From Paenibacillus sp. Soil766 (GTDB lineage Bacteria; Bacillota; Bacilli; Paenibacillales; NBRC-103111), in NCBI RefSeq assembly GCF_001428105.1, contig NZ_LMSJ01000054.1, positions 124,001-188,000 of the forward strand: a stretch of 64,000 bases of DNA, read 5' to 3'. The notes beneath the pieces were generated by a model. The model was not told where the DNA came from and did not search any database. It was given only the letters and a program-made list of their open reading frames with translations. The translations under genes and the position numbers were made by a program. Shown here piece by piece: positions 45,348 to 54,700 of the stretch (position 1 is the first letter of the stretch; every line of letters begins with the position of its first letter).

Positions 45348-45493
45348 GCGAGAGGTCATTTCATGAGTAAAAATTGTAGAATCCGATCATGCGTTGATAG
45401 GATGGAAGTTCCATAACAGTCCTCTGCTCCAGCCGAATACATGGATTTTATGTAGTTAATGTGAATTTGAAGAACACCATTCTGACGTGCAAC

Positions 45494-45531
45494 AAAGACC
45501 GCTCTTCATCTAAGAAGAAGCGGTCTTTATT
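45494..45531. terminator. Bidirectional terminator between response regulator and coiled-coil gene
   Basis: AAAGACCGCT/AGCGGTCTTT with inner CTTC/GAAG pairing; weak T tracts on both sides. Confidence 0.75.
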
Positions 45532-45540
45532 GTCACGATG

Positions 45541-46017
45541 CTATTCGAAGAGCTTCTCAAGAAACCCCTTTTTTCTTTTGCGAATCTTACTATAGCTCTT
45601 TACTCTAGAGAATGGTAGGGACGTTTCTTCCGCTGGCGAAGGATGGCTAAGATCCCCGCTGAAGTTGACTTCCTCTGATATAACTGGCGTATGTTGAAGC
45701 TCCATCTTCTGTTCTTGATTCGCCGCATTCTGATGGACAACAATGGTATTAACCAGCTGCTCATGGAGTTTGTTCTCAAGCTGGTGCCTACATAGTCGCA
45801 GAAATTGCTCTTGCTGACTATTCTGGAGTTCAAACTGCTCATGAAGTTGCATTTGGAGCTCTTCTACCTGCTTGGAAAGACGCATAACAGCCTTTTGCAA
45901 AGAATTCAGATCCTGCCCCCTGAGCGGTTCAACCAGCTCACACTCGTCCGCGAATTCCTCATTCCCTGCTAGTAGTGCCTGTAGCTCCGCTGGTGTTAAG
46001 AAGTCATCCTGCTTCAT
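45541..46017 (-). CDS. Coiled-coil protein with FliM-like N-terminal motif
   Basis: This is a ~158-residue protein. Its N-terminus MKQDDFLTPAELQALLAG resembles the short peptide of FliM/FliY (LSQ-DEIDALL), a docking motif for CheY-type receivers. Then come an acidic segment, a coiled coil at about residues 45-105 (Gln, Glu, Leu-rich) and a basic tail SYSKIRKRKKGFLEKLFE. No enzyme domain is seen. GGAGGAAAG lies before the ATG at 46017; the frame to 46080 lacks a site. I do not recognise the family. It may link to a receiver domain, but this rests on one short motif. Confidence 0.75.
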   Translation of the reverse strand: MKQDDFLTPAELQALLAGNEEFADECELVEPLRGQDLNSLQKAVMRLSKQVEELQMQLHEQFELQNSQQEQFLRLCRHQLENKLHEQLVNTIVVHQNAANQEQKMELQHTPVISEEVNFSGDLSHPSPAEETSLPFSRVKSYSKIRKRKKGFLEKLFE

Positions 46018-46160
46018 GTGCTTTCCTCCATCCCGTACATCTTGCGTCCATGCTTGGACTTCCTTTCTCCTATTGTACATGAGATTTCGGAAATGTTCAC
46101 GTTTATTAGTCTAATGAGCCGAACCAACTGATGGGCTAGGGCTAGCCACTAGTAACTCCC

Positions 46161-46982
46161 TCAATTCATAAGTCCCATAAACTTTCTAAAAAATTGACCT
46201 TTGTCCCCAATCTTTGTCTTCGCATAAACTTTTTTCAGCATATTACGTACTGTGCCCTCTGTAATCCCCATGTTGTTGGCAATTCGTAATGCACTCTGGT
46301 TAGACAACCACCCATACGCAACTTCTCTTTCTCTTGGCGTTAATTTATACATTTGAAACTGCTTGTCTACGATTTCTCTTTTTATCTCAGGATTAAATTG
46401 CTTGTATTTATTCAGCCCTTCTTTCACAATTCTCTCGACCAATACACATGCAAGACTAACTTCCACCCCCTTCTTCATTGACAAATCCAGATAACCGATA
46501 ACCTGGTCGTTAACTCTAATCGGGTGACAAATACAAGTCCAATCCGAGAATATTTCCAAACTATGATCGGTCCCTTCAACAACCGCTGATGAACCTGTTT
46601 GCATCGCTAAAGATACGCCATTAATTCCTGCAGTTTGGAGGGCAAATGAACATCCTGGTACAACCTGAAACCGCTCAAGGGCATGAAGAATAGGCTCAGC
46701 CCCTTCAATATGAATAGCTGTGCCTTCTGAATTGGTCAGTATGAAAAAATGCGTGAATGAAATGGCATGCGAGATCGCTCTCATTTCCTCTCGAATCAGC
46801 ATCTCATAGTCTTTGCATACAACAATACGCTTAGCATCTAAATTATATGGCAATGTTGAAGTGGATGTATCCACTCCGAAATCAGCTACTAGTTCTTGTA
46901 ATTTATTAATCTCACTTCTAGGTAGATCATTACTATGAATCCAGGTTTTCAAGTTCGTATACACCTCTGTAAAAACACTCAC
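46161..46982 (-). CDS. GAF-like domain transcriptional regulator with LuxR helix-turn-helix
   Basis: This is a ~273-residue regulator. The middle region (PGCSFALQTAGINGVSLAMQTGSSAVVEG) matches the GAF-type segment of AcoR-like activators, and CHPIRVNDQVIGYLDLSM follows. The C-terminus is a NarL/LuxR HTH (YKLTPREREVAYGWLSNQSALRI, ITEGTVRNMLKKVY). It probably binds a small ligand and controls transcription. The GTG at 46982 was chosen because GGAAGGAG lies eight bases upstream. It overlaps the stop of a 54-residue ORF as GTGA, so it is the last of three chained ORFs. Confidence 0.87.
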   Translation of the reverse strand: MSVFTEVYTNLKTWIHSNDLPRSEINKLQELVADFGVDTSTSTLPYNLDAKRIVVCKDYEMLIREEMRAISHAISFTHFFILTNSEGTAIHIEGAEPILHALERFQVVPGCSFALQTAGINGVSLAMQTGSSAVVEGTDHSLEIFSDWTCICHPIRVNDQVIGYLDLSMKKGVEVSLACVLVERIVKEGLNKYKQFNPEIKREIVDKQFQMYKLTPREREVAYGWLSNQSALRIANNMGITEGTVRNMLKKVYAKTKIGDKGQFFRKFMGLMN

Positions 46983-47143
46983 AGAACATACTCCTTCCAC
47001 GATTTAGACTCCCTACTCGTATACGCGATAAAACCACTCTTATATGTCGACTCAAAAAGTTCCTCTGCATTCTTTTCTATTTCGTGCAACGAATACCGAT
47101 GATACCTCAGGTAGAACACACGTTGAAACCAGTCCCGGTTCAT
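46979..47143 (-). CDS. Small protein (54 aa) coupled to LuxR regulator gene
   Basis: The frame starts ATG at 47143 (MNRDWFQRVFYLRY...) and runs to a TGA at 46979-46981 that overlaps the regulator's GTG. The product is basic and aromatic in its first half (WFQRVFYLRYHRY), then acidic (HEIEKNAEEL), then ends KSWKEYVL. The regulator's ribosome binding site lies inside it. It has no clear site of its own and would depend on re-initiation from the 8-residue ORF just before it, which it overlaps as ATGA. No family is recognised. Confidence 0.6.
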   Translation of the reverse strand: MNRDWFQRVFYLRYHRYSLHEIEKNAEELFESTYKSGFIAYTSRESKSWKEYVL

Positions 47144-47166
47144 TTAAAATCAGATAGGTGTTTCAT
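47140..47166 (-). CDS. Eight-residue leader ORF of the LuxR operon
   Basis: ATG AAA CAC CTA TCT GAT TTT AAA TGA (MKHLSDFK) is preceded by AAGAGGAGAG six bases upstream, the best ribosome binding site of the region. Its stop overlaps the start of the 54-residue ORF. It may be a leader peptide. Alternatively, a frameshift or sequencing error may have split one longer gene. Confidence 0.45.
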   Translation of the reverse strand: MKHLSDFK

Positions 47167-47217
47167 CGTACTCTCCTCTTAACCATCACCTGAAAATAAC
47201 AGCTAATCTACATCAAA

Positions 47218-47250
47218 TTGTAAACAAAGTTATTTGCAATAAGTTTACAA
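47218..47250. promoter_or_regulatory. Inverted repeat/operator overlapping -35 of LuxR operon
   Basis: TTGTAAAC - 17 bases - GTTTACAA is a perfect 8-bp inverted repeat. On the minus strand the left end reads into TTTACA - 17 bases - TGTTAT, a possible promoter. This suggests a dimer-binding operator. Apart from the small ORFs, the gap 47167-47328 holds no gene. Confidence 0.55.
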
Positions 47251-47328
47251 CACCGAATTATACCGAATATCCCTCGGAAATATTGTAGAACAATGTCGAT
47301 TATAGCCTGTGGAATCCTAAATTTGCAT

Positions 47329-47366
47329 AAAAAAAGATCAATTCCTCCTTAAGAGGAAATTGATCT
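47329..47366 (-). terminator. Terminator after copper-amine-oxidase-domain gene
   Basis: On the minus strand AGATCAATTTCCTC - loop - GAGGAATTGATCT (one bulge) is followed by seven T. Confidence 0.85.
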
Positions 47367-47384
47367 CTATTCTCTACTCTTTCA

Positions 47385-48554
47385 TTATTGGATAAACGCC
47401 ATCGACAAATGAATATTGTCCGCTATTTTCCACGTACCATCCGCTTGCTTCTTCAGAACAGTAATGCCGTCCGCATTGAAGTTTCTAAATTCTGGGCCGC
47501 TTACTTTCTCATTCTTGCTTTTAATTCGGACATATACCTCTTTCTCGCTGGCTTTAGTAATCTTCACACTGGTGAAGGTCGCTTTGAAGTCAAATACGGC
47601 GGCGAGCTGCTTCCATTGCACCGATTTCTGAGAGAGGTCGGGGTACGAGCTGTCATATTGAGCTAGGAGACTTTCAAAATCTTCCTTCTCAGACAGAACA
47701 CGATCTTTCTCAATCACTGCCAGAATTCTAGCTTGCTCATCGGCGGATAAAGTAATCGCTTCTTCTTTGTATTGATCTGCTTTCAAATAATCAATTGTGT
47801 TAATGATCGTTTGACTGGTTTTCCATTCGCCATCGACACGTCTTAGCTGCGCCACCGCGTCAATCTGGTTATTTTCAAATGCAGGTCCCGTGACTTTCGT
47901 CGTCTTTTGTGTAAAAGCAACACTGGCCTGATCTTTGTCCACCTGAACTGTATCGCTGACTTTGAGATCATAGGCCAAGTCGTATAAAGCAAAGGCTTGC
48001 TCATAGATGGCTTTCGTATTCTCGTAACCAGGTGTTGCCGGATCAACCGTAGCTACCATCGCAACCGCATCTTCACGAACACTAGCATCCAACTGCCTCT
48101 GCAACACATGCTTAATTTGTTGCACAGTATCTGCAATGTATACGGTTCGGCTTAATCCATCCCAACTTACTTCACGCCCAGATGCTTCCCCAACAAATCG
48201 AAGCGGAATGAAGGTCACATTGTCCTTAATGACAGGTGCTACCTCTAGCTCATATGCCTTGCCGTTCATCGAAACGGTGTTGCTGCCAATAACGAGCTTT
48301 ACGTTGAGCTTATCACTGCTGCCAGTCACTTCTTGCTTGGACTCATCCCACGCTACCTTCAGACCTAACGCTTCAAAAGCCGTACGGAACTGTACCAACG
48401 TATTGCCAGCTGTAATAAATGGCTGTACCTCAAAGGATAAAGCCTTATTGTCGACGAGCACCTTAATACCTTGATCTCCCTCTGCTGCGCTAACCCCGGC
48501 CACCCCTGTAAGTAATGAAATACCTAACATACCTGATACGATCCACTTTTTCAT
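47385..48554 (-). CDS. Secreted protein with copper amine oxidase N-terminal-like domain
   Basis: This is a ~389-residue secreted protein with signal peptide MKKWIVSGMLGISLLTGVAGVSA and AEG following. Residues 30-130 hold a copper-amine-oxidase N-like domain (GIKVLVDNKALSFEVQPFI, FRTAFEALGLKVAWDE, FIPLRFVGEASGREVSWDG), which Paenibacillus uses as an extracellular stalk or wall-binding module. The remainder has repeated WKTSQTIINT/WKIADNIH segments like SnoaL/NTF2-type domains. GAAGAG lies before the ATG. It follows the S41 protease by five bases and is probably cotranscribed. Confidence 0.88.
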   Translation of the reverse strand: MKKWIVSGMLGISLLTGVAGVSAAEGDQGIKVLVDNKALSFEVQPFITAGNTLVQFRTAFEALGLKVAWDESKQEVTGSSDKLNVKLVIGSNTVSMNGKAYELEVAPVIKDNVTFIPLRFVGEASGREVSWDGLSRTVYIADTVQQIKHVLQRQLDASVREDAVAMVATVDPATPGYENTKAIYEQAFALYDLAYDLKVSDTVQVDKDQASVAFTQKTTKVTGPAFENNQIDAVAQLRRVDGEWKTSQTIINTIDYLKADQYKEEAITLSADEQARILAVIEKDRVLSEKEDFESLLAQYDSSYPDLSQKSVQWKQLAAVFDFKATFTSVKITKASEKEVYVRIKSKNEKVSGPEFRNFNADGITVLKKQADGTWKIADNIHLSMAFIQ

Positions 48555-48559
48555 AATTA

Positions 48560-50062
48560 TCACTCTTCTTTCTTAACATGTAATTGCAAATTATGGTCCT
48601 CTGTCGTCCACGACAAAGCGGGAAGCTGCTCTTGAAACGCTTCAAGCCTAATCCAGCTCATCCCATCACTTAGGAAAGCATCCCCTGTCATTGTGGAGGA
48701 AACGGAAACGGGATAGCTAGTAGTTGAGATTTTGGATTTAATCGATACAACGCGGTTAACTCCGTCCCAGTTAATATCCCCCTCGGCTAAAGCCGCCAAT
48801 AGACGTGCTGGCACGTAGTAACTTTCTTTTATTTTTTTGAATGGAATGTTCACTGGCCAATCGACTCCGTTGACTTGGGTCAATGTATCGGTAAGCTTCA
48901 AATCCAATTGGGGAGTCCCTAACGCAAGCATCGCCCGTATCAGAGGCTCGATCTCACCGTTCACTTCTATGTCTGGCTTAATCCCTACATCATTGACCTC
49001 GTGCTTCTCTGGTGTAAGCCACTCCATACTGGTGACCTTAAGCGATCCGCCGCTAATCAGCGGGAATATCTGTTGCGCCACTCCCTTGCCATAGGAGCGG
49101 GTACCAATGATCGTTGCGAGCTTATGATCCTGCATAAAACCTGCGAACATCTCAGAGGCGCTTGCACTATCCTCATTCATTAGAATGATCGTAGGCAAAT
49201 CTAACCGCTGCCCGTCCTTAATTTCCAATGGTTTAGGTTCCGACGCACCTTGCTTCTTTTCAAACATGAAGATCCCATTCTGTATAAAATGTCCCGCCAA
49301 CTTCTTCGCAATCTCTATGTAACCACCGCCATTATTGCGTAAGTCAATAATTAAAGAAGTCATTCCTTTTGATTGTAAGTCGGTCAATGCTTTGGCAAAC
49401 TCAATTTCGGTGTTCCATGCAAAGGTATATAAAGCGATATAACCAACTTTCCCTTCAAGCAAATGGTGGGCACTAATAGGAAATTGCATCTGTTTAAAAG
49501 TAATTGTGATCACTTTATTTTCGTCGCTGCGTAAGATCTTAAGCGTAATAGTATCACCCTCTTTTTTGCCTACAAAAGCTTTCGTTAGCTCACCTATCGT
49601 TAACGCAAGCTCCTGCTGCTCACCAAGGGCTACCAAGTAATCTCCGGCTTGGAGTCCCGACTGCTCGGCAGGTGTTCCAGGGTATACTTGATTTATATAA
49701 ATGCCTTTGTCATTTGTTGCAATACGAAATCCTAAACCTACTGCTTGGCCGTTGACCGCATTCTGGAATGCACTTGCTTTGGCAGGTTTGTAATACTCGG
49801 TGTAGGGATCGTCCAGCGAATCGATCATACCTTGTAGAGCAGCATCCAATAGTTCATCCTGAGTCGCACCGCTTATGTTCAAGGAGCTGAGAAGACTCAA
49901 CACCTCATCGAAACGATAGGTTGCCTGGGATTTAGTAACTTTAGCTGGATTAGCGGAAATAGTGTCATCGTTCGCTTCTGCAGCGTTCAACGTAGATGGA
50001 GTGATCGATAGTGTTAAAGATAGACTTGCTATAACGAGGAACATCTGATATTTCCACTTCAT
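48560..50062 (-). CDS. S41-family C-terminal processing protease with PDZ and stalk domain
   Basis: This is a 500-residue exported protease. It has signal peptide MKWKYQMFLVIASLSLTLS, a PDZ domain near residues 100-170 (YINQVYPGTPAEQSGLQAGDYL), and the peptidase S41 core (MTSLIIDLRNNGGGY, catalytic Ser in MNEDSASASEMFAGFM, Lys in RSYGKGVAQQIFPL). The C-terminal copper-amine-oxidase-like domain (YVPARLLAALAEG) matches the neighbour downstream. It is thought to cut proteins outside the membrane. The product overlaps functionally with the next gene, as both carry the same domain. Confidence 0.92.
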   Translation of the reverse strand: MKWKYQMFLVIASLSLTLSITPSTLNAAEANDDTISANPAKVTKSQATYRFDEVLSLLSSLNISGATQDELLDAALQGMIDSLDDPYTEYYKPAKASAFQNAVNGQAVGLGFRIATNDKGIYINQVYPGTPAEQSGLQAGDYLVALGEQQELALTIGELTKAFVGKKEGDTITLKILRSDENKVITITFKQMQFPISAHHLLEGKVGYIALYTFAWNTEIEFAKALTDLQSKGMTSLIIDLRNNGGGYIEIAKKLAGHFIQNGIFMFEKKQGASEPKPLEIKDGQRLDLPTIILMNEDSASASEMFAGFMQDHKLATIIGTRSYGKGVAQQIFPLISGGSLKVTSMEWLTPEKHEVNDVGIKPDIEVNGEIEPLIRAMLALGTPQLDLKLTDTLTQVNGVDWPVNIPFKKIKESYYVPARLLAALAEGDINWDGVNRVVSIKSKISTTSYPVSVSSTMTGDAFLSDGMSWIRLEAFQEQLPALSWTTEDHNLQLHVKKEE

Positions 50063-50137
50063 TTTGATAGCTATCTTCCTCCCACTCTGAAAAAGTTAAC
50101 ATTCATTTCCATTGTAAAATACTACTTTAATTATTGA

Positions 50138-50159
50138 CCATATCCCAAATGGGATATGG
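50138..50159. promoter_or_regulatory. Inverted repeat upstream of S41 gene
   Basis: CCATATCCC-AAAT-GGGATATGG is a perfect 9-bp inverted repeat upstream of the S41 start and just after the gltD terminator. It may be an operator or a transcript hairpin. Confidence 0.5.
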
Positions 50160-50163
50160 CAAC

Positions 50164-50204
50164 AAAAAAAACTGCTTGCAGGTAACTTCCTACCTGTAAG
50201 CAGT
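50164..50204 (-). terminator. Terminator after gltD
   Basis: On the minus strand ACTGCTTACAGGTA - loop - TTACCTGCAAGCAGT is followed by seven T. Confidence 0.9.
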
Positions 50205-50215
50205 CAATAACAATC

Positions 50216-51700
50216 TTATGGTAAATTCGATGATCCCATCAAGAACCGATCCACTTCACGCGCAACGGCACGGCCTTCGTTGATCGCCCATACCACGAGG
50301 CTTTGCCCGCGGCGCATGTCGCCAGCAGCGAAAACGCCTTCTACGTTCGTCGTAAACTTCCCGTAATCCGCTTTCGCGTTGGAGCGCTCGTCTTTGGCTA
50401 CGCCGAGTTGATCTAGAACAGTGTTCTCTGGTCCCGTGAAGCCCATCGCAATCAACACCAGCTGCGCTGGATAAACCTTCTCGCTGCCAGGTACTTCAAC
50501 CGGCACGAACGCGCCTTTGTCATTCTTTTGCCACTCGATCAGAACCGTATGCAACTCTTTCAAGTTGCCGTTCTCATCCCCCACGAATTTCTTCGTGTTG
50601 ATCAAGTACGTCCGCGGATCTTCACCTTGAAGGGCAGCTGCCTCTTGTTGACCGTAGTCCACTTTCAACACCTTCGGCCATTCCGGCCATGGGTTGTTCG
50701 CTGGACGTGTTTCCGGTGACTTCGGCATGATCTCGAACTGCGTCACACTCTTACATTTATGACGGATAGAAGTACCCACACAGTCAGTACCTGTGTCACC
50801 ACCACCGATGACAATCACATCTTTGCCTTCGGCAGAAATGAATTCACGATCGGCATGCTCGGAATCGAGCAAGCTCTTCGTGTTCTTGCTCAGGAATTCC
50901 ATCGCCAGATGTACGCCGCCGAGCTCACGACCCTCGATCGGTAGATCGCGGCCCTTCGTAGCTCCGCCGCACAAGACGATGGCGTCGAATTCCTCTTGCA
51001 GCTTCTCGATCGGATAGTTCACACCAACGTGTGCCCCAGTGATGAAGGCTACGCCTTCCGCTTCGAGCAGATCTACACGGCGCTGGACATACTTTTTGTC
51101 CAGCTTCATGTTCGGGATACCGTACATGAGCAAGCCGCCAACGCGGTCTGCCCGTTCAAATACGGTAACCCAATGCCCTGCTTTGTTCAGCTGCGCTGCT
51201 GCCGCAAGCCCGGAAGGACCTGAACCCACAACCGCAACCTTCTTCCCTGTGCGCGTTTCCGGCGGTTCAGGCTTGATCCAGCCTTCATCGAAGCCTTTGT
51301 CGATGATAGCTTTTTCAATGCTTTTGATCGTAACCGGCGTATCCTTCAAACCTACGGTACAAGAGCCCTCACAAGGCGCTGGACACACACGGCCTGTAAA
51401 TTCCGGGAAATTATTCGTCTTATGCAGACGATCTAAGGCTTCGCGCCATTGACCGCGATACACGAGATCATTCCATTCTGGAATGAGGTTGTTCACCGGG
51501 CAACCAGCGGCCATGCCGCTGATTAATGACCCTGTGTGGCAGAAAGGGATCCCACAATCCATACAACGGGAGCCTTGTGTTTGTAATTTATCTTGCGTAA
51601 GTGGTGTCGCAAACTCTTTCCAATGGCCGATTCGGACCAGAGGAGAAGCTTCGGATGCCACTTCACGAGCATGTTCTATAAAACCGGTTGGTTTACCCAT
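50216..51700 (-). CDS. gltD: Glutamate synthase (NADPH) small subunit
   Basis: This is a 494-residue flavoprotein that delivers electrons from NADPH to the large subunit. It has the N-terminal iron-sulfur region ([12 protein letters not shown]...[19 protein letters not shown]), the FAD motif [14 protein letters not shown] and the NADPH motif [36 protein letters not shown] lies near the C-terminus. It follows gltB by 26 bases, a standard gltBD operon. No gltC regulator is adjacent. Confidence 0.97.
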   Translation of the reverse strand: MGKPTGFIEHAREVASEASPLVRIGHWKEFATPLTQDKLQTQGSRCMDCGIPFCHTGSLISGMAAGCPVNNLIPEWNDLVYRGQWREALDRLHKTNNFPEFTGRVCPAPCEGSCTVGLKDTPVTIKSIEKAIIDKGFDEGWIKPEPPETRTGKKVAVVGSGPSGLAAAAQLNKAGHWVTVFERADRVGGLLMYGIPNMKLDKKYVQRRVDLLEAEGVAFITGAHVGVNYPIEKLQEEFDAIVLCGGATKGRDLPIEGRELGGVHLAMEFLSKNTKSLLDSEHADREFISAEGKDVIVIGGGDTGTDCVGTSIRHKCKSVTQFEIMPKSPETRPANNPWPEWPKVLKVDYGQQEAAALQGEDPRTYLINTKKFVGDENGNLKELHTVLIEWQKNDKGAFVPVEVPGSEKVYPAQLVLIAMGFTGPENTVLDQLGVAKDERSNAKADYGKFTTNVEGVFAAGDMRRGQSLVVWAINEGRAVAREVDRFLMGSSNLP

Positions 51701-51726
51701 TTACGTTTAATCCCTCCTGAGTTTCG

Positions 51727-54700
51727 TTAGTTTCCACCGACACGGGAAACATCTCTCATATTCGCCTCGAAAGCAACCATGACCGCTTCTTGTTGGCTAA
51801 GTCCGGAGCGTTTCACCTTCTCGATAGCATCAAACATCCGTTTGTAGTCCTTCGGTATAACTTTCACGAACTTCCAAACGTACTCATCCCAGTGCTGAAT
51901 TACCCGGTGGGCAACGCTGCTATCCGTAAATGTAGCATGATGCTGGATCATCGTTTTCAATTCATTCATCTCATACGTTTCTTCCAGCTGCTCCAAGTAA
52001 ACCATCTCTTTATTCACTTTGCTTTGGAAGTCACCCTTCTCATCCAAAACGTAAGCGATACCGCCGGACATACCAGCAGCAAAGTTCCGTCCTGTTGAAC
52101 CAAGAACAACAACACGACCACCTGTCATGTATTCACAACCATGATCGCCAACACCTTCAACGACGGCACGAACACCACTGTTTCTTACACAGAAGCGCTC
52201 GCCCGCGATACCACGGATATAAGCATCTCCATCTGTAGCACCGTAGAAAGCCGTATTTCCAATAATAACGTTCTCTTCCGGTACAAAAGCGGACTTGCTC
52301 GATGGGAAAATGGCCAGCTTACCGCCGGACAATCCTTTTCCTACGTAGTCATTGGCATCTCCTTCTAGGGAAAGTGTGATCCCTTTCGGAACGAAAGCAC
52401 CGAAGCTTTGACCAGCTGAGCCTTCAAAATGAAGACGGATCGTATCGTGCGGCAAGCCTTCCACACCGTGACGGCGTGTCACTTCGCTACCCACGATCGT
52501 TCCGACAACGCGGTTCACGTTCGTAATCGGCAGAATCGCATGTACATGCTCTTTGCGCTCGATCGCCGGCTCACAAATTTCAAGCAACTTCGTCACATCA
52601 AGGGAGCGATCTAAGCCGTGATCTTGCTGCATGGAGCAGAAGCGACCAACTTCTGCGCCCATGTCTGGTTGGTGCAAGAGCGGAGATAGATCAACGCCTT
52701 TGGCTTTCCAATGCTCGACCGCTGGCTTGGATTCCAAGATATCAGTACGTCCAACCATCTCTTCGATCGTGCGGAAGCCAAGTTCTGCCATCATCTCTCG
52801 CACATCGTTGGCGATGAAGGTCATGAAATTCACAACATGCTGCGGATCTCCAGCAAATTTCTTGCGAAGCTCCGGATTTTGCGTAGCGACCCCAACCGGA
52901 CATGTGTCCAAGTGGCAGACGCGCATCATCACGCAGCCGATCGTAATTAGTGGTGTCGTTGCGAAGCCGAACTCCTCGGCACCGAGCAAGGCAGCTATGA
53001 CAACGTCGCGCCCTGTCATCAGCTTGCCGTCCGTCTCGACGACGATACGGCTGCGCAGGTTGTTCAGTACGAGTGTCTGATGCGTCTCCGCCAGACCGAG
53101 CTCCCACGGCAGTCCCGCGTGACGAATACTCGTCTGCGGTGACGCGCCTGTGCCTCCGTCGTAGCCGGAGATGAGGACAACGTCCGCTTTCCCTTTGGCT
53201 ACGCCGGCAGCGATTGTGCCAACACCCACCTCGGATACCAGCTTAACGCTTATACGTGCCCGCGGGTTGGCATTCTTGAGATCGTGGATCAGCTCTGCAA
53301 GATCCTCGATCGAATAAATATCATGATGCGGCGGCGGCGAAATCAACCCTACGCCTGGCGTAACACCGCGAACCTCGGCTACCCAAGGGTACACCTTGGT
53401 ACCTGGGAGCTGACCGCCCTCGCCGGGCTTCGCGCCCTGCGCCATCTTGATCTGAATCTCGTCAGCATTGACGAGATAATGGCTCGTGACGCCGAAGCGG
53501 CCGGACGCCACCTGCTTGATGCTGCTACGGCGAAGATCGCCGTTCGCATCCGGCGTGAAGCGCTCCGGATGCTCGCCGCCTTCGCCGGTGTTGCTCTTGC
53601 CGCCGATGCGGTTCATCGCGATCGCGATGGTCTCATGCGCTTCTTTGGAGATGGAGCCGTAGGACATGGCTCCTGTCTTGAAGCGCTTGAAGATCGATTC
53701 GATCGGCTCAACCTCTTCGATCGGAATCGGTGTGCGCCCCCCCTTGAAGCTCAGCAGTCCGCGTAGCGCCATATATTTCTCGTCTTCACGTTTGACGAGC
53801 TTACTAAAGTTCTTATACATGCCGTAATTATTGGTGCGAACAGCAGATTGCAAGGCATGCACCGTTTCTGGCGTATAGATGTGATCTTCCCCGTCTCTGC
53901 GCCATTGCAAGTCGCCGCCTGTATCCAGCACACGATCGCGTCCCGCTTGCTCAGAGAACGCACGGCTGTGACGCATTAAGGCTTCCTTTGCAACCATTTC
54001 AATACCGATACCACCCACTGGCGTATACGTCCAAGTGAAGTAGCTATCTACCAGCTCTTGGCTCAAGCCGATCGCTTCGAAAATTTGCGCCCCGCGATAG
54101 CTCTGAATGGTAGAAATCCCCATTTTGGCTAACACTTTGACTACACCCTTCGTAACAGCTTTGATGTAGTTATAGATCGCTTTCTCGTGATCAACGCCAA
54201 CTAGCTGCTTACGCTGAATCATGTCATCTAACGTTTCTAGCGCCAGATATGGGTTGATCGCGCCTGCGCCATAGCCGAGCAATAACGCAAAATGGTGCAC
54301 TTCACGCGGTTCACCAGACTCGACAAGCAAGCTAACTTTCGTACGCGTGCCTTGACGAATCAGATGGTGATGCAAGCCTGAAGTTGCGAGAAGTGCCGGA
54401 ATCGGCGCCTTCGCACTATCCACGCCACGGTCTGAGAGAATGATCAGCGTAGCGCCACCTTCGATCGCTTGATCGGCAGCCACATACAAATCTTGCATTG
54501 CACGCTCAAGCCCAGCCGTACCAGCCGATGCTTCAAAAAGCGTGGACAAGGTAACTGTTTTGAAGCCATCACGCTGAATATGGCGCAGCTTTGCAAGCTC
54601 TTCATTGGACAGGAAAGGCGATTTCAACCGAATTTGACGGCAGCTCTCTGGCTCAGGCTTAATCAGGTTGCGCTCTGGCCCAATCGTGGTGCCCTGCGCG

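Noticed and set aside
45362-45415. 17-residue ORF after the response regulator (MSKNCRIRSCVDRMEVP)
   Set aside because: A moderate GAGAGGT precedes it, but it is too short and without context to call.
47140-47166. Frameshift as cause of the split small ORFs
   Set aside because: Not excluded. The overlaps (ATGA, GTGA) look like real coupling, and no recognised homologue shows a longer fused protein, so both ORFs are kept at low confidence.
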